A stretch of DNA of 64,000 bases from Mesorhizobium sp. B2-8-5 (GCF_006440675.2 NZ_CP083951.1:6233501-6297500), one strand, 5' to 3'. Shown: positions 1-9,285, counted from the first letter of the stretch. Translations and numbers: made by a program. Notes: generated by a model not told the origin, from the letters alone.

Positions 1-584
1 TGGTCGGGCTTCCGCGCGATTTCGCCGAGCGCTATCCGCACCAGCTCTCCGGCGGCCAGGCGCGCCGGGTCGGCGTCGCAAGGGCCGTCGCGCTCGACCC
101 GGTGCTGATCATCGCCGACGAACCGACAGCCGGGCTCGACGTATCGATCCAGGGCGAGGTGCTCAACCTGCTCAACGACCTGCGCGACCGCATGGGCCTG
201 TCGATGCTCATCATCACGCACAATCTGCATGTCGTGCGCCAGATCGCCGACCGGATGGCGGTGATGTATCTCGGGCGCTTTGTCGAGGAAGGCGAGACCG
301 AGGCGATTTTCCGGGCGCCGCATCATCCCTACACGGCCGCGCTGCTGTCCGCGAACCCCGAGCCCGATCCCGACAAGGTGCACAACCGAATCGCGCTGCC
401 GGCCGAAGTACCGTCACTGCTCGACAGGCCTTCGGGCTGTGAGTTCCACACACGCTGCCCGTTCGCGCAAGACATCTGCACAACGCAGGCGCCGACCTCG
501 TCCGCAGTCGGCTCGAGCCGGCTCACCTGTCACTTCCCGCTCAATGCCGGCCCAAGCGCCGTCGAGGCAATCGCCGCAAGTTAA
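1..584 (+). CDS. Oligopeptide/dipeptide ABC transporter ATP-binding protein (3' part only)
   Basis: The 3' end of an ATPase gene cut by the window edge; about 193 residues are readable in the frame that starts at base 3. The ABC signature LSGGQ (near residue 16), Walker B LIIADEP and the D-loop AGLD are all visible, so the second half of the nucleotide-binding domain is intact. The tail has the oligopeptide/dipeptide-transporter C-terminal region, with HPYTAALL and the cysteine-bearing pair CEFHTRCPFAQDIC typical of OppD/OppF/DppD-type subunits. It would energise uptake of peptides or similar small amides at the inner membrane. It ends 15 bases before the CocE-type hydrolase, which suggests one operon importing and cleaving an amide or ester substrate. 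The substrate cannot be read from the sequence. Confidence 0.93.
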   Translation, partial: VGLPRDFAERYPHQLSGGQARRVGVARAVALDPVLIIADEPTAGLDVSIQGEVLNLLNDLRDRMGLSMLIITHNLHVVRQIADRMAVMYLGRFVEEGETEAIFRAPHHPYTAALLSANPEPDPDKVHNRIALPAEVPSLLDRPSGCEFHTRCPFAQDICTTQAPTSSAVGSSRLTCHFPLNAGPSAVEAIAAS

Positions 585-599
585 GAGAAGGTCCGTCCG

Positions 600-2627
600 A
601 TGAAAGACATCCGCGTGGTCACCGATTTCCCGCGCAAGGTCCGCGAGATCGAAAACCTGTGGATCCCGATGCCGGACGGCGTGAAGCTCGCCGCACGCAT
701 CTGGCTCCCGCAGGACGCCGAAGCCGATCCGGTGCCGACCATCCTCGAATACCTGCCCTATCGAAAGCGCGACGGAACGGTGGAGCGCGACGCGCTCACC
801 CATCCCTATTTCGCCGGCCACGGCTATGCCGGCGTGCGTGTCGACATGCGCGGCACCGGCGACAGCGAAGGCGTCTGCAAGGGCGAATATCTGAAGCAGG
901 AACAGGACGATTGTCTCGTCGTCATCGAATGGCTGGCGAAGCAGCCCTGGTGCTCGGGCGCGGTCGGCATGATCGGCATCAGCTGGGGCGGCTTCAACGG
1001 ACTCCAGGTCGCCGCCCGCCGCCCGCCGGCGCTGAAGGCGGTCATCTCGCTCTGCTCCACCGACGACCGTTACAACGATGACGTCCATTATCTCGGCGGC
1101 GCGCAGATGTGCGACAATCTGATATGGGGCACCACGGCCTGGGCGATCGCCATGACGCCTCCCGATCCGCTGATCGTCGGCGACCGCTGGCGTGAGATGT
1201 GGGAGGGTCGCCTCGACGGCAACGGCATCTGGATGCAGGACTGGTTCGAGCACCAGCGCCGCGACGACTTCTACAAGCACGGCTCGATCTGCGAGGATTA
1301 TTCCGACGTCGAAATCCCGGTCTACGCCGTCGGCGGTTGGGCGGACGGCTATCCGAACCCGATCTTCCGCATGCTTGAAAACTTGCCGGGTGTGCGCAAG
1401 GGACTGATCGGCCCGTGGGGCCACAAATACCCGCACTTCGCCATGCCGGGCCCGCGCATGGGCTTCCTCCAGGAATGCCTGCGCTGGTGGGACCAGTATC
1501 TCAAGGGCATCGACACCGGCATCGCCGACGAACCCATGCTGCGCGCCTGGATGCAGGAGCCGGCGCCGCCGGCCGCTATCTATGAGGAGCGCCCAGGCCG
1601 CTGGGTTGCCGAGCCGTCATGGCCGGGACCCGGCATCGGCGAGCGCGCGCTCGCCTTGTCACCCGGCCGTCTTGCCGAGGGCGCGGGCAGCGACGACGTG
1701 CTGACGATCCGCTCGCCCTCAACGGCGGGGCTCTCGTCCGGCGCGTGGTGCGGCTACGGCGTCCTGCCGACCTTGCCGGTCGACCAGCGCATGGAAGCCG
1801 GCAACGCGCTCGTCTTCGAAACCGATCCTCTTGAGGAAGCCGTGGAGATCCTCGGCTTCCCGGAATTCGAGGTGAAGCTCGCCTCGGACAAGCCGGTCGC
1901 GCTGATCTCGGCCACGCTGTCGCTCGTGCTTGAAGACGGCGCGGCCTCGCGCGTCAGCTACGGCATCCTCAACCTCACGCATCGGCATGGCGATCTCGAA
2001 TTGGCACCGATGACGCCAGGCAAGGCCGAAACGGTGCGCTTCAAATTGCGCTGCTGCGGCCAGCGCTTCGAGAAGGGCCAGCGCATCCGGCTTGCCGTTG
2101 CAACGGCGCATTGGCCGATCGTCTTTCCGGGACCGGAGAAGGCGACGCTGTCGATCCATTGCGCCGGCAGCAGGCTATTCCTGCCGGTGCGCAAGCCGCA
2201 GCCGCTCGACAAGACACTCCCGGAATTCGAGGGACCGGAAAGCGCCACGCCGATGGCGCAGGAAGCGATCAAGGCGGGCGAGCCTTTCCGGCGCGAGGTG
2301 ACCACGGACCAGATCACCGGCGAGACGAGCTATACGGTCGTCATCGACGCCGGAACGGTGCGCCATCCACACACCGGCATGACCCTGTCGCAGAGACAGA
2401 CCGAGATCTTCGTCGTCCATCCGGACGATCCGAACTCGGCGCGCGGGACCGTGACGTGGGACAAGACCTATTCGCGCGGCGACTGGAGCGCCGGCGTTTC
2501 GGTCTCCGCCACGGTGCGCGCGCTGCACGATGTCTGGCGCATGGAAACGCATCTCATCGCACGCGCCGGCGACGAGGTCGTGGTCGACCGCGAAGAGGTC
2601 AAGGAGTTTCCACGCGATCTGAATTGA
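600..2627 (+). CDS. CocE/NonD family alpha/beta hydrolase (X-Pro dipeptidyl-peptidase type)
   Basis: A 675-residue protein with the S15-peptidase/CocE layout. The N-terminal alpha/beta hydrolase fold holds a nucleophile elbow GISWGG (Ser about 128) and a PYRKRD segment near residue 53. The C-terminal half is the beta-rich X-Pro dipeptidyl-peptidase-like jelly roll. Family members hydrolyse acyl esters or amides (cocaine esterase, glutaryl acylases, X-Pro peptidases), but the substrate here cannot be deduced. There is no signal peptide, so it should be cytoplasmic. The ATG follows a GAGAAGG ribosome-binding sequence, 15 bases after the ABC ATPase, and co-transcription with that transporter is likely. 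It converges on the TetR gene. Confidence 0.9.
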   Translation: MKDIRVVTDFPRKVREIENLWIPMPDGVKLAARIWLPQDAEADPVPTILEYLPYRKRDGTVERDALTHPYFAGHGYAGVRVDMRGTGDSEGVCKGEYLKQEQDDCLVVIEWLAKQPWCSGAVGMIGISWGGFNGLQVAARRPPALKAVISLCSTDDRYNDDVHYLGGAQMCDNLIWGTTAWAIAMTPPDPLIVGDRWREMWEGRLDGNGIWMQDWFEHQRRDDFYKHGSICEDYSDVEIPVYAVGGWADGYPNPIFRMLENLPGVRKGLIGPWGHKYPHFAMPGPRMGFLQECLRWWDQYLKGIDTGIADEPMLRAWMQEPAPPAAIYEERPGRWVAEPSWPGPGIGERALALSPGRLAEGAGSDDVLTIRSPSTAGLSSGAWCGYGVLPTLPVDQRMEAGNALVFETDPLEEAVEILGFPEFEVKLASDKPVALISATLSLVLEDGAASRVSYGILNLTHRHGDLELAPMTPGKAETVRFKLRCCGQRFEKGQRIRLAVATAHWPIVFPGPEKATLSIHCAGSRLFLPVRKPQPLDKTLPEFEGPESATPMAQEAIKAGEPFRREVTTDQITGETSYTVVIDAGTVRHPHTGMTLSQRQTEIFVVHPDDPNSARGTVTWDKTYSRGDWSAGVSVSATVRALHDVWRMETHLIARAGDEVVVDREEVKEFPRDLN

Positions 2628-2651
2628 TGCGATCGTGGATGGCAGGACTGC

Positions 2652-3314
2652 TCAGCCGGGACGTCTCGGCAGCATCTTTTTGGCGAAGGCATCCACCTCT
2701 CCTTCGCGAGGAGCTTCGCCCGTGTGCGTGAGCAGGTAGGCCGGCGTCAGGAAGAGACGGTTGCTTACCGGTTCGACGATCTCGAGCGAGTAATAGCCGA
2801 TCTGCGTGAAATACAGCACGCGCGCCCGCACGAACGCTTCGGTGGCTTCATAGCCATGCCGCGAAAACATCGCCCGGATGGCTTCGACGCGCGCGTCGTC
2901 CTCCTCGTTCACGACCCGGTGCACGTCGGCCGACTGGCGCGACCAGGCGCGCACGGCGAAGTCCAGTCGCGGATTGAAGAGCGTTTCGTCCAGCCAGCAC
3001 TCGAAGACATTGAGCACGGCTTGCGTGATCGACGCGGCCGGCCGGCCGGCCTGCTCGACGATGAAACGGGTGTTGTTATTGCGCCAGTAATCCAGCAGCT
3101 GGTCGAGCAGGTCCTGGCGGCTCTTGAAGTACCAGTAGAAACTGGAACGTGAGACATTGAGCTTCTGCCCGAGCGCCAGCACGCGCACCGCCTCCACGCC
3201 CTCGGAGATCAACGTCTCCAGCGCGAGGTTCATCCAGTCCTCGCGCGTCACCTTGGTGTTGCCGATCAGACCGGACCGCCGCACGACTTCATCAGCACTG
3301 GAATCGGAGAACAT
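2652..3314 (-). CDS. TetR/AcrR family transcriptional regulator
   Basis: A 220-residue regulator. The N-terminal region (about residues 22-70) has the TetR helix-turn-helix pattern, with LALGQKLNVSRSSFYWYFKSR as its core (turn near residue 55 and the usual YWYFKSR end of the recognition helix). The rest is the variable ligand-binding and dimer domain. It lies 51 bases downstream of soxG on the same strand, so it could be the last gene of the sarcosine oxidase operon, or it could control the convergent hydrolase and transporter genes. The sequence does not decide between these, and no clear operator was seen. Confidence 0.9.
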   Translation of the reverse strand: MFSDSSADEVVRRSGLIGNTKVTREDWMNLALETLISEGVEAVRVLALGQKLNVSRSSFYWYFKSRQDLLDQLLDYWRNNNTRFIVEQAGRPAASITQAVLNVFECWLDETLFNPRLDFAVRAWSRQSADVHRVVNEEDDARVEAIRAMFSRHGYEATEAFVRARVLYFTQIGYYSLEIVEPVSNRLFLTPAYLLTHTGEAPREGEVDAFAKKMLPRRPG

Positions 3315-3365
3315 AGCGGACCGGCCAAGTTTGAACGCCGGCTAGATAGACCTTAAACCACCACG

Positions 3366-3890
3366 CTACAATACTTGCACTTGTCCAAGCCATTCCCAAA
3401 GATACGGGGCAAGGCCCCGGTCGACGTGGAGACGCGCCCGATGGGAATTGCCGAACCGGTAGAAGAGAGCGCCGACGCCGGCAAAAAGGATCGATGCCGA
3501 GCGGCTTGCCGCCCCTGGATCGAGCGCCGTGCCCCTGGCGATCAGACGATCCAGGTCCGGCCCCTCGATCTCGAAGACATGCAGTCCGGCATCCATGACC
3601 GTGACCGCGAAACCGGCCGCGTGCCAGCCGGCCGCAATGGGGAACGGCTGCTCCGCGACCGCAAGAACGCGGTCGCGGGCGATCCGCGCCATGTATCTGT
3701 CGCCACTGGCAATTGCGCCGGCGCCGACGCCCTCGCCAGCAAGCCCCGAAGCCTTCGACCAGGCGGCAAGGTCGCCGCTGACCAGAAGCTGGTTCAGCCC
3801 GGCAAGCGTCCGCATGCCGACGCCGCCTTTGCTCAGCGTAGCGGCAGCCCAGTCGGGCGCCGCCGGCCATTTTTCGGCAAGGTTACGCAT
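3366..3890 (-). CDS. soxG: Sarcosine oxidase gamma subunit
   Basis: A 174-residue small subunit of heterotetrameric sarcosine oxidase, with the truncated folate-binding-like fold of the family. The matching region runs from MRNLAEKWPA to the C-terminus. The ATG at 3890 was chosen because it overlaps the soxA stop by 8 bases in the usual soxB-D-A-G order. The open frame extends further upstream inside soxA, but that part is only a shadow of soxA. The gamma subunit helps assemble the complex that demethylates sarcosine to glycine, passing the one-carbon unit to tetrahydrofolate and making hydrogen peroxide. Confidence 0.88.
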   Translation of the reverse strand: MRNLAEKWPAAPDWAAATLSKGGVGMRTLAGLNQLLVSGDLAAWSKASGLAGEGVGAGAIASGDRYMARIARDRVLAVAEQPFPIAAGWHAAGFAVTVMDAGLHVFEIEGPDLDRLIARGTALDPGAASRSASILFAGVGALFYRFGNSHRARLHVDRGLAPYLWEWLGQVQVL

Positions 3891-6762
3891 GAAGCCGCCT
3901 TCCCTCCGGATCGAAGGCGCAAGGCGCGACGATCCTCGCCTGCCGCACGACACCCAGATGTTGAACGTCGATGGTTTCGCCGTGCCGCGCCGCGCCCCGT
4001 TCGATGAGCGCCAGGGCGACAGGGCGTCCCAGGGTTGGGCTCTGATAGCTGGAGGTGACGAAACCGATGCTCCTGAGCCGGCCCTCACGCTTCTCCACGC
4101 CATGCGCGCCGGTCGCCAGCGGCGCCTCGCCTTGGCGCAGCGCAAGGCCGACGAGCTGATTGCGGTCCATGCCGTTGCCGGCTTCGGTGAAAAGCGAGCG
4201 CCGGCCGACGAACTCACCGGCGCGTTTGGTCCGCGGTCCGGCGACGCCCAGATCGTGCGGCATGGTGGTTCCGTCGGTGTCCTTGCCGATGACGATGTAC
4301 CCCTTCTCGGCGCGCAGGATCATCAGCGATTCAAGTCCGAGCAGAACGGCGTCGAATGCGCGGCCCTCCTGCTGCATCCTCGCCCACAGCGCCTCCGCCC
4401 GGTCGGCGCGGATGGAGATCTCGTAGCTGCGGTCGCCGGTGAAGGAGACCCTGGCGATGCGCACCTCGTCGCCGGCAAAGCGGCCGGCGGCGACGGCCAT
4501 ATGCGGCAGGCTGGCATCGTCAAGTGCTACACCCAGATCGAGCGCCTCCACGACCTGGCGCGCATTCGGACCCGAAACGGTCAAGGTGGCGTAGTGCGCG
4601 GTGGCATTGTGGATATAGAGCGCGTCGCGGCCGAAGCGGTCCTGCCGCCATTCCTCGAGGCGCGCGTGGACCGCGGTGACATGCGAGGACGAGCAGGACA
4701 CGATGAAGCGATGCTCGTCCAGGCGGACCAGGACGCCGTCATCGAAGACGACGCCATTTTCCGACAGCATGAAGCCATAGCGGCAATGGCCCGGCTTCAG
4801 GGTCGACATGGTGTTGTAATAGATGAAGTCGACGAACTCGGCCGCGCGCGGGCCGATCACCTCGATCTTGCCCAGCGTCGAACCGTCGAAGAGCGCTACG
4901 GATTGCCGGGCTCGCCGCGCCTCCTCCTGGATCGAGGCGCCGGCTTCACCGCCGCCATAATAGGCAGGCCTCAGCCAGCCGCCATATTCCTGGAACACCC
5001 CGCCGGCGGCGCGATGGTTTGCCTCCAGCGGCAGACGGCGGACCGGAGCGTGCATGCTGCCCCGGCGCGCTCCCGCAAGGCTGGCGAAGGGGACAGGCGT
5101 GAATGGCGGCCGGTAGGTCGTGGTGCCGACTTCCGCGATGCCGCGCCCGGTGATGTCAGCCAGCAGCGCAAGACCGTTCAGGTTCGAGGTCTTGCCCTGG
5201 TCAGTCGCCATGCCGAGCGTGGTGTAGCGCTTCAGGTGCTCGACGGAGACGAAGTTCTCCCGCGCCGCGAGCTCGACATCCTTTGCGGTGACGTCGCTCT
5301 GATAGTCGATCCAGACGCGACCCTTTGCCTTGGGTTTCGGCCACAGGCCGGCGACGCCGAGCGATGCTTCCGCCCCGGTGCCGCGAGGCGCCGGCGTCGA
5401 CGAACCGAAGTCGCCGGGAGCCGCGGCGCCGCTGGCCAAGGCATCCGAAAGCGAGACCGTGCCGGCCACGGCGCCGGCGACGCCAATCCCGTCGACGGCT
5501 TCGCCAGGGATGAAAGCCGCCAGCTGATCGCTCCAGGCGAGCTTGCCTTTCGCCTGCGAGAACAGGTGCACAGTGGGTGTCCAGCCGCCGGAGACGAGGA
5601 CGCAGTCGACGCCAAGCGTCGTGCCGTCGTCCAGCAGGACTCCCTGGACGGCGTTGCGCCCGCGCGCCGCCGTGATCGTGCGCCCAGCCACGACTCGAAT
5701 ATCGGCTCGTCCTTGCGCGCCGCCGTCGCGCCGGCAGTCGACCACCGTCACCGAAGCGCCGGCAGCGGCGAGCGCGGAGGCAGGTTCATAGGCGCTGTCG
5801 TTGTTGGTCGCGACCACGATTTCCCGGCCGACAAGCACGCCATGCCGGCGCAGATAGCTGAGCGCCGCGTCGGCGGACAGGATTCCGGGAAGGTCGTTGT
5901 TGGCGAACGGCACGGGCCGTTCGATCGCGCCCGTCGCCAGCACGATGCGGCGGGGCCGCACGCGCCAAAGCGTGTCCGGCCGGCCGTCGGAGTGGCGTTG
6001 GTTGAGCGCGACCAGATTGTGGTCGTAAAGGCCGAAAGCGGTCGTATCGCTGAGCACGAGCTGACCGCCGCCCTTCAGCCTGGCAACCGTCGCCTCGACC
6101 CACGCCCTGCCCTCGACGCCATCGACTTCGCCGGCGCGATGACGCAGCGACCCGCCGGGATGCGTCCGGTCGTCGACCAGGACGACCGAGTTCCCAGCTG
6201 CCGCCGCGCTGACTGCCGCGGCAAGACCGGCGGGTCCGGCGCCGACCACCAGAACGTCGCAATGATGGTTGACCTGGTCCGAGACCTGACGCGGCTTCCA
6301 GTCCGGATCGACGACGCCAAGTCCGGCCATGGCGCGGATGCGCGGCTCGAACAGGTGCCAGTCCGGCCACATGAACGTCTTGTAGTAGAAGGCGGCGGGC
6401 AGGAAGCGGGCGAAGCGATCCAGAACGGCGTTGCGGTCGGTCTCGGCCGTCGGCGAAGCGTTGACGCTCTTGACCTTGATGCCGTCGACGGCTTGCACGG
6501 TCGTCGCGCGCGCATTCGGCACGCGGCCGACGGCGCTCTCGACATCGACCAATGCGTTGGGCTCCTCGACGCCGGAGCCCCAGATGCCGCGCGGCCTATG
6601 GTATTTGAAGCTGCGGCCGACCACGGCCTGGCCGCTCGCGAGCAAGGCGGAGGCGATCGTGTCGCCTACAAAACCCTCGACGCGCCTGCCGTCGAAGGTG
6701 AAGCTCAACGGGCGGTCGCGGTCGATGTCCCTGCCGTCGGTGGTGAGACGGGAAGCGCTCAT
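3883..6762 (-). CDS. soxA: Sarcosine oxidase alpha subunit
   Basis: A 959-residue alpha subunit, the usual size for the family. Domain order: an N-terminal 2Fe-2S-ferredoxin-like region (VEGFVGDTIASALLASG near residue 30), a dinucleotide-binding core with VVGAGPAGLAAA near residue 175 and ATGAIERPVPF further on, and a C-terminal aminomethyltransferase (GcvT-like) folate-binding half that begins around residue 560. The start at 6762 is chosen over an in-frame ATG at 6849 because it gives an ATGA overlap with soxD and begins directly with the conserved sequence. It binds NAD and tetrahydrofolate in the SoxABDG complex, which oxidises sarcosine from choline, betaine or creatinine breakdown. Confidence 0.95.
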   Translation of the reverse strand: MSASRLTTDGRDIDRDRPLSFTFDGRRVEGFVGDTIASALLASGQAVVGRSFKYHRPRGIWGSGVEEPNALVDVESAVGRVPNARATTVQAVDGIKVKSVNASPTAETDRNAVLDRFARFLPAAFYYKTFMWPDWHLFEPRIRAMAGLGVVDPDWKPRQVSDQVNHHCDVLVVGAGPAGLAAAVSAAAAGNSVVLVDDRTHPGGSLRHRAGEVDGVEGRAWVEATVARLKGGGQLVLSDTTAFGLYDHNLVALNQRHSDGRPDTLWRVRPRRIVLATGAIERPVPFANNDLPGILSADAALSYLRRHGVLVGREIVVATNNDSAYEPASALAAAGASVTVVDCRRDGGAQGRADIRVVAGRTITAARGRNAVQGVLLDDGTTLGVDCVLVSGGWTPTVHLFSQAKGKLAWSDQLAAFIPGEAVDGIGVAGAVAGTVSLSDALASGAAAPGDFGSSTPAPRGTGAEASLGVAGLWPKPKAKGRVWIDYQSDVTAKDVELAARENFVSVEHLKRYTTLGMATDQGKTSNLNGLALLADITGRGIAEVGTTTYRPPFTPVPFASLAGARRGSMHAPVRRLPLEANHRAAGGVFQEYGGWLRPAYYGGGEAGASIQEEARRARQSVALFDGSTLGKIEVIGPRAAEFVDFIYYNTMSTLKPGHCRYGFMLSENGVVFDDGVLVRLDEHRFIVSCSSSHVTAVHARLEEWRQDRFGRDALYIHNATAHYATLTVSGPNARQVVEALDLGVALDDASLPHMAVAAGRFAGDEVRIARVSFTGDRSYEISIRADRAEALWARMQQEGRAFDAVLLGLESLMILRAEKGYIVIGKDTDGTTMPHDLGVAGPRTKRAGEFVGRRSLFTEAGNGMDRNQLVGLALRQGEAPLATGAHGVEKREGRLRSIGFVTSSYQSPTLGRPVALALIERGAARHGETIDVQHLGVVRQARIVAPCAFDPEGRRLHA

Positions 6763-7028
6763 GCGCCGTGCTCCGCTTCGCCGAGCACGGAAGAGCCCGA
6801 CACCTTGTGATTGACGCTGTCGCGGCTCATAGCGAAGAACTCGCCGCATGTCATATGCACCCAGATCTCTCGCGTCGGCCCCTTCGGATTGTCGCGCATG
6901 TGGAGATAACCGGCCCAGCGCTCCGCGGTCACGTCGCTGCCGTCGGGCCGCAGATTGCCGGCCTCGCCGCCATAGTGGAATTCGCTTTCTTCGCGCGGCC
7001 CGCAGAACGGACAGGGAAAGAGCTGCAT
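6759..7028 (-). CDS. soxD: Sarcosine oxidase delta subunit
   Basis: An 89-residue small zinc-type subunit. It begins MQLFPCPFCGPREESEF, with a CxxC pair, and contains RWAGYLHMRDNPKG and a WVHMTCGEFF segment, all characteristic of SoxD. The ATG at 7028 is preferred over 7052 because a GAAGG sequence lies about 9 bases upstream and it leaves a 13-base gap after soxB; starting at 7052 would overlap soxB. The stop overlaps the soxA start by 4 bases (ATGA), indicating coupled translation. Confidence 0.92.
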   Translation of the reverse strand: MQLFPCPFCGPREESEFHYGGEAGNLRPDGSDVTAERWAGYLHMRDNPKGPTREIWVHMTCGEFFAMSRDSVNHKVSGSSVLGEAEHGA

Positions 7029-7041
7029 CTTTTCTACACCT

Positions 7042-8295
7042 TCAATGGGCAATGCCGGAGCCGGCCGCTTCGTCGATCAGGCGGCCGCGGGCGAAGCGGT
7101 CGAGATCGAAGGGCCGGCTGATGTCGTGATGCCTGCCGGTGGCAAGCAGATGGGCAAGCAGGGTGCCGCCTGCGGGAATAGCTTTGAAACCCCCCGTGCC
7201 CCAGCCGCAATTGAGGAAAAGGCCGGGTAGCGGCGACTCGCCGATGATGGGCGAGGAATCCGGGACCACGTCGACGATGCCGGCCCATTGCCGCATCATC
7301 TTCAACTGGCCGAAGATCGGATACATTTCGAGCATGCCGGCGATCACGCTTTCCAGCACCGGCAGATTGCCGCGCTGGCCATAGGACGGGATGCGGTCGA
7401 GCGCGCCGCCGATCACCAGTTCGCCCTTGTCCGACTGGCTGACATAGACGCCGGTGTCGGGCGAGATCACCACCGTGTCGATGATCGGCTTGACCGGTTC
7501 GGACACGCAGGCCTGCAGCGCATAGGAATTGACCGGCAGCCGGAAGCCCGCCTTCGCCGCCAGCACCGATGAATGGCCGGCCACCGCCATGCCTGTACGC
7601 TCGGCCCGGATTGCGCCGCGCGAGGTGACGACGCCGCGGCAGCGCCCGTTCTCGATGATGAAGTCGGAAATCTCGCAATTCTGGATGATGTCGACACCGA
7701 GACGGCTCGCCGCGCGGGCGTAGCCCCAGGCGACAGCGTCATGACGGGCGGTGCCGCCGCTTGGCTGCCAGGTGCCGCCATAGACGGGGAAGCGTGTGTC
7801 CGGGCTGAAATTGTAGATCGGCACGACGCGACGCACGTCCTCGACCGAGAACAACTCGCAATCGATGCCATTGACCTGAATGGCGTTGACCGACCGCGCG
7901 GCGGTTTCCATTGCGGATTCGCTGTGCGCGAGCGTGAGGATGCCGCGCGCGGAAAACATCACATTGTAGTTCAGGTCTGTCGAAAGGCTCTTGTAGAGGC
8001 TGTGGGCCAGCCCGTAGATCGCCGCGCTTTCCGGGTAGAAGTAGTTCGAACGCACCACCGTCGTGTTGCGGCCGGTATTGCCGCCTCCGATCCACCCCTT
8101 CTCCAAGAGCGCGACGTTGGTGACGCCGTGATTTTTGGCGAGATAGTAGGCGGTGGCGAGGCCGTGCCCGCCGCCGCCGATTATGATCGCGTCGTAGCGC
8201 GGTTTCGGATCAGGAGAGCGCCAGGCCTTTTCCCAACCGGTCTGACCGGCGATGCCCTCCTTGAAGAGCGAAAGCGCCGAGTACCGCCTCGTCAT
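7042..8295 (-). CDS. soxB: Sarcosine oxidase beta subunit
   Basis: A 417-residue flavoprotein of the D-amino-acid-oxidase-like family. The FAD Rossmann motif IIGGGGHGLATAYYLA sits near residue 37, with the family segments NTGRNTTVVRSNYFYPES and GWGTGGFKAIPAGG further on. In the heterotetramer, the beta subunit carries covalent FMN as well as FAD and is where sarcosine is oxidised. It is the first gene of soxBDAG; its promoter should lie in the roughly 0.3 kb upstream of 8295. No folate-cycle genes (glyA, purU, folD) sit next to the operon here, unlike in many rhizobia. Confidence 0.95.
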   Translation of the reverse strand: MTRRYSALSLFKEGIAGQTGWEKAWRSPDPKPRYDAIIIGGGGHGLATAYYLAKNHGVTNVALLEKGWIGGGNTGRNTTVVRSNYFYPESAAIYGLAHSLYKSLSTDLNYNVMFSARGILTLAHSESAMETAARSVNAIQVNGIDCELFSVEDVRRVVPIYNFSPDTRFPVYGGTWQPSGGTARHDAVAWGYARAASRLGVDIIQNCEISDFIIENGRCRGVVTSRGAIRAERTGMAVAGHSSVLAAKAGFRLPVNSYALQACVSEPVKPIIDTVVISPDTGVYVSQSDKGELVIGGALDRIPSYGQRGNLPVLESVIAGMLEMYPIFGQLKMMRQWAGIVDVVPDSSPIIGESPLPGLFLNCGWGTGGFKAIPAGGTLLAHLLATGRHHDISRPFDLDRFARGRLIDEAAGSGIAH

Positions 8296-8581
8296 GCGCC
8301 CAAACCGCCGTCACAGGCCAGTGACGTCGCTCCACCGCAAGGACTTGGTCGCCGGGCCTCCAGCTCGAACATGTGCATCGATCGCCTCTTAAGATACCTG
8401 CCGTTGGTGCCAAACACCGCAAAGCAGCGCCAAGCACACACTTAGCGTGAATGTACACCTGTGTCCATTCGAAGCTATGAGCTCGCTTTTCGCGCGTTTC
8501 ACAGATTTTGGGCATTGGTCCACCGAGACCGATAAGCGCCGAAAGCCTTCGTAAGCAGTGTTCCCTGCAAGCTGGACCGCT
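8296..8581. other. Upstream region of the sox operon, no supported gene
   Basis: About 290 bases between soxB and a small minus-strand open frame. It is visibly more AT-rich than the genes around it and must hold the soxBDAG promoter. A TGTACACCTGTGTCC stretch near 8452 has a partly repeated look, but no operator or promoter could be assigned with confidence. Confidence 0.4.
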
Positions 8582-8719
8582 TTAACTTGGCGCCCCGACA
8601 CTCACGGTGCCTTGGATGGTGCGATGCTGCTGGGGAAAAGCGGAGTAGGAAGACTTGCGGTAGAATTCCGCATAATTCTCATACGCTTCCCGCGCGACCT
8701 GCAAATCCTCGGCCCTCAT
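8582..8719 (-). CDS. Possible 45-residue protein with a strong ribosome-binding site
   Basis: A short open frame encoding 45 residues, beginning MRAEDLQVAREAYENYAEFY and ending SVGAPS before a TAA. A GGAGG sequence lies 6 bases before its ATG, a better Shine-Dalgarno match than most genes in the window. The product is polar, rich in Tyr, Glu and Gln, and predicted helical at the start. I recognise no family. It could be a real small protein or the 5' remnant of a lost gene. It stands between soxB and the repeat at 8879 on the same strand as sox. Confidence 0.4.
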   Translation of the reverse strand: MRAEDLQVAREAYENYAEFYRKSSYSAFPQQHRTIQGTVSVGAPS

Positions 8720-8878
8720 GACCGGCCTCCAACGAGCCAAATTCTGCCTCGCAAGTTCGACCTGAAGCGGGTCGGCGTTTCAAGGAAAACTCGCACTGTC
8801 CCGCTCACGTTTGTAGCATGAACTTTTCCGGGGATCGCAAGATGCGTTCCTCGGACCGCGCTCTAAGTTTTTGTTTTT

Positions 8879-8927
8879 ATGCATGTCGTTGTCCCAGAAC
8901 CGCTGCACACTTCTGGGCGACATGCAT
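8879..8927. repeat. 49-bp palindromic repeat, copy 1 (GCATGTCG ends)
   Basis: It begins ATGCATGTCG and ends CGACATGCAT, so the ends are 10-base inverted repeats. Its reverse complement matches the element at 9862-9910 at 45 of 49 positions by direct comparison, so the two copies are inverted relative to each other. It looks like one of the short palindromic intergenic elements common in rhizobial genomes. Confidence 0.85.
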
Positions 8928-8964
8928 CAAGGACGCACTTTGCCGGCTCAACGGCTTGGCCCGC

Positions 8965-9285
8965 TCAGACGAGCGGGTCGGGAGCGGCGCTTTCGCTGCG
9001 TCCCTGCTGCAGGATCATCCGTCCGCGATCGGAAGAGGCGCGGCGGAATTTCGACGCCGCCTGATAGTCGGTGTCATTGTACCATTTCTGGGCCGTGGCC
9101 TCGTCCGGAAATTCGAGGATGACCATCCGATCGGTGAAAGTCTCACCCTCGCATGTGGTCACCGGATCGCCCCGCGTCAGGAACTTCCCGCCATACTTCT
9201 TCAACGTGGCAGGGGTGAGCGCGGTGTACTTCTTGCAGGTTTCGGGGTCGTGGATCCTCATCGTGCAGATCATATAAGCGGCCAT
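8965..9285 (-). CDS. DUF1330 domain-containing protein
   Basis: A 106-residue cytosolic protein of the DUF1330 dimeric alpha+beta-barrel type. Features include MAAYMICTMRIHDPETCKKY at the start, GGKFLTRGDP in the middle and LEFPDEATAQKWYNDTDYQ, which is the family's most typical region. The ATG at 9285 is preceded by AAGGAGG with good spacing; the open frame extends to 9333 but without such a site. The function of the family is not established; some members resemble small monooxygenase or isomerase folds. It is divergent from the AsnC-type gene, which may regulate it. Confidence 0.88.
   Translation of the reverse strand: MAAYMICTMRIHDPETCKKYTALTPATLKKYGGKFLTRGDPVTTCEGETFTDRMVILEFPDEATAQKWYNDTDYQAASKFRRASSDRGRMILQQGRSESAAPDPLV

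Noticed and set aside
3529..6810. A 1093-codon plus-strand open frame opposite soxA and soxG
   Set aside because: It mirrors conserved sox genes, gives Arg/Ala/Gly-rich sequence without recognisable domains, and results from high GC at third codon positions.
8389..8601. A 70-codon minus-strand open frame upstream of soxB
   Set aside because: No convincing ribosome-binding site, no family, and it overlaps the better-supported small frame at 8582; it more likely is promoter DNA.
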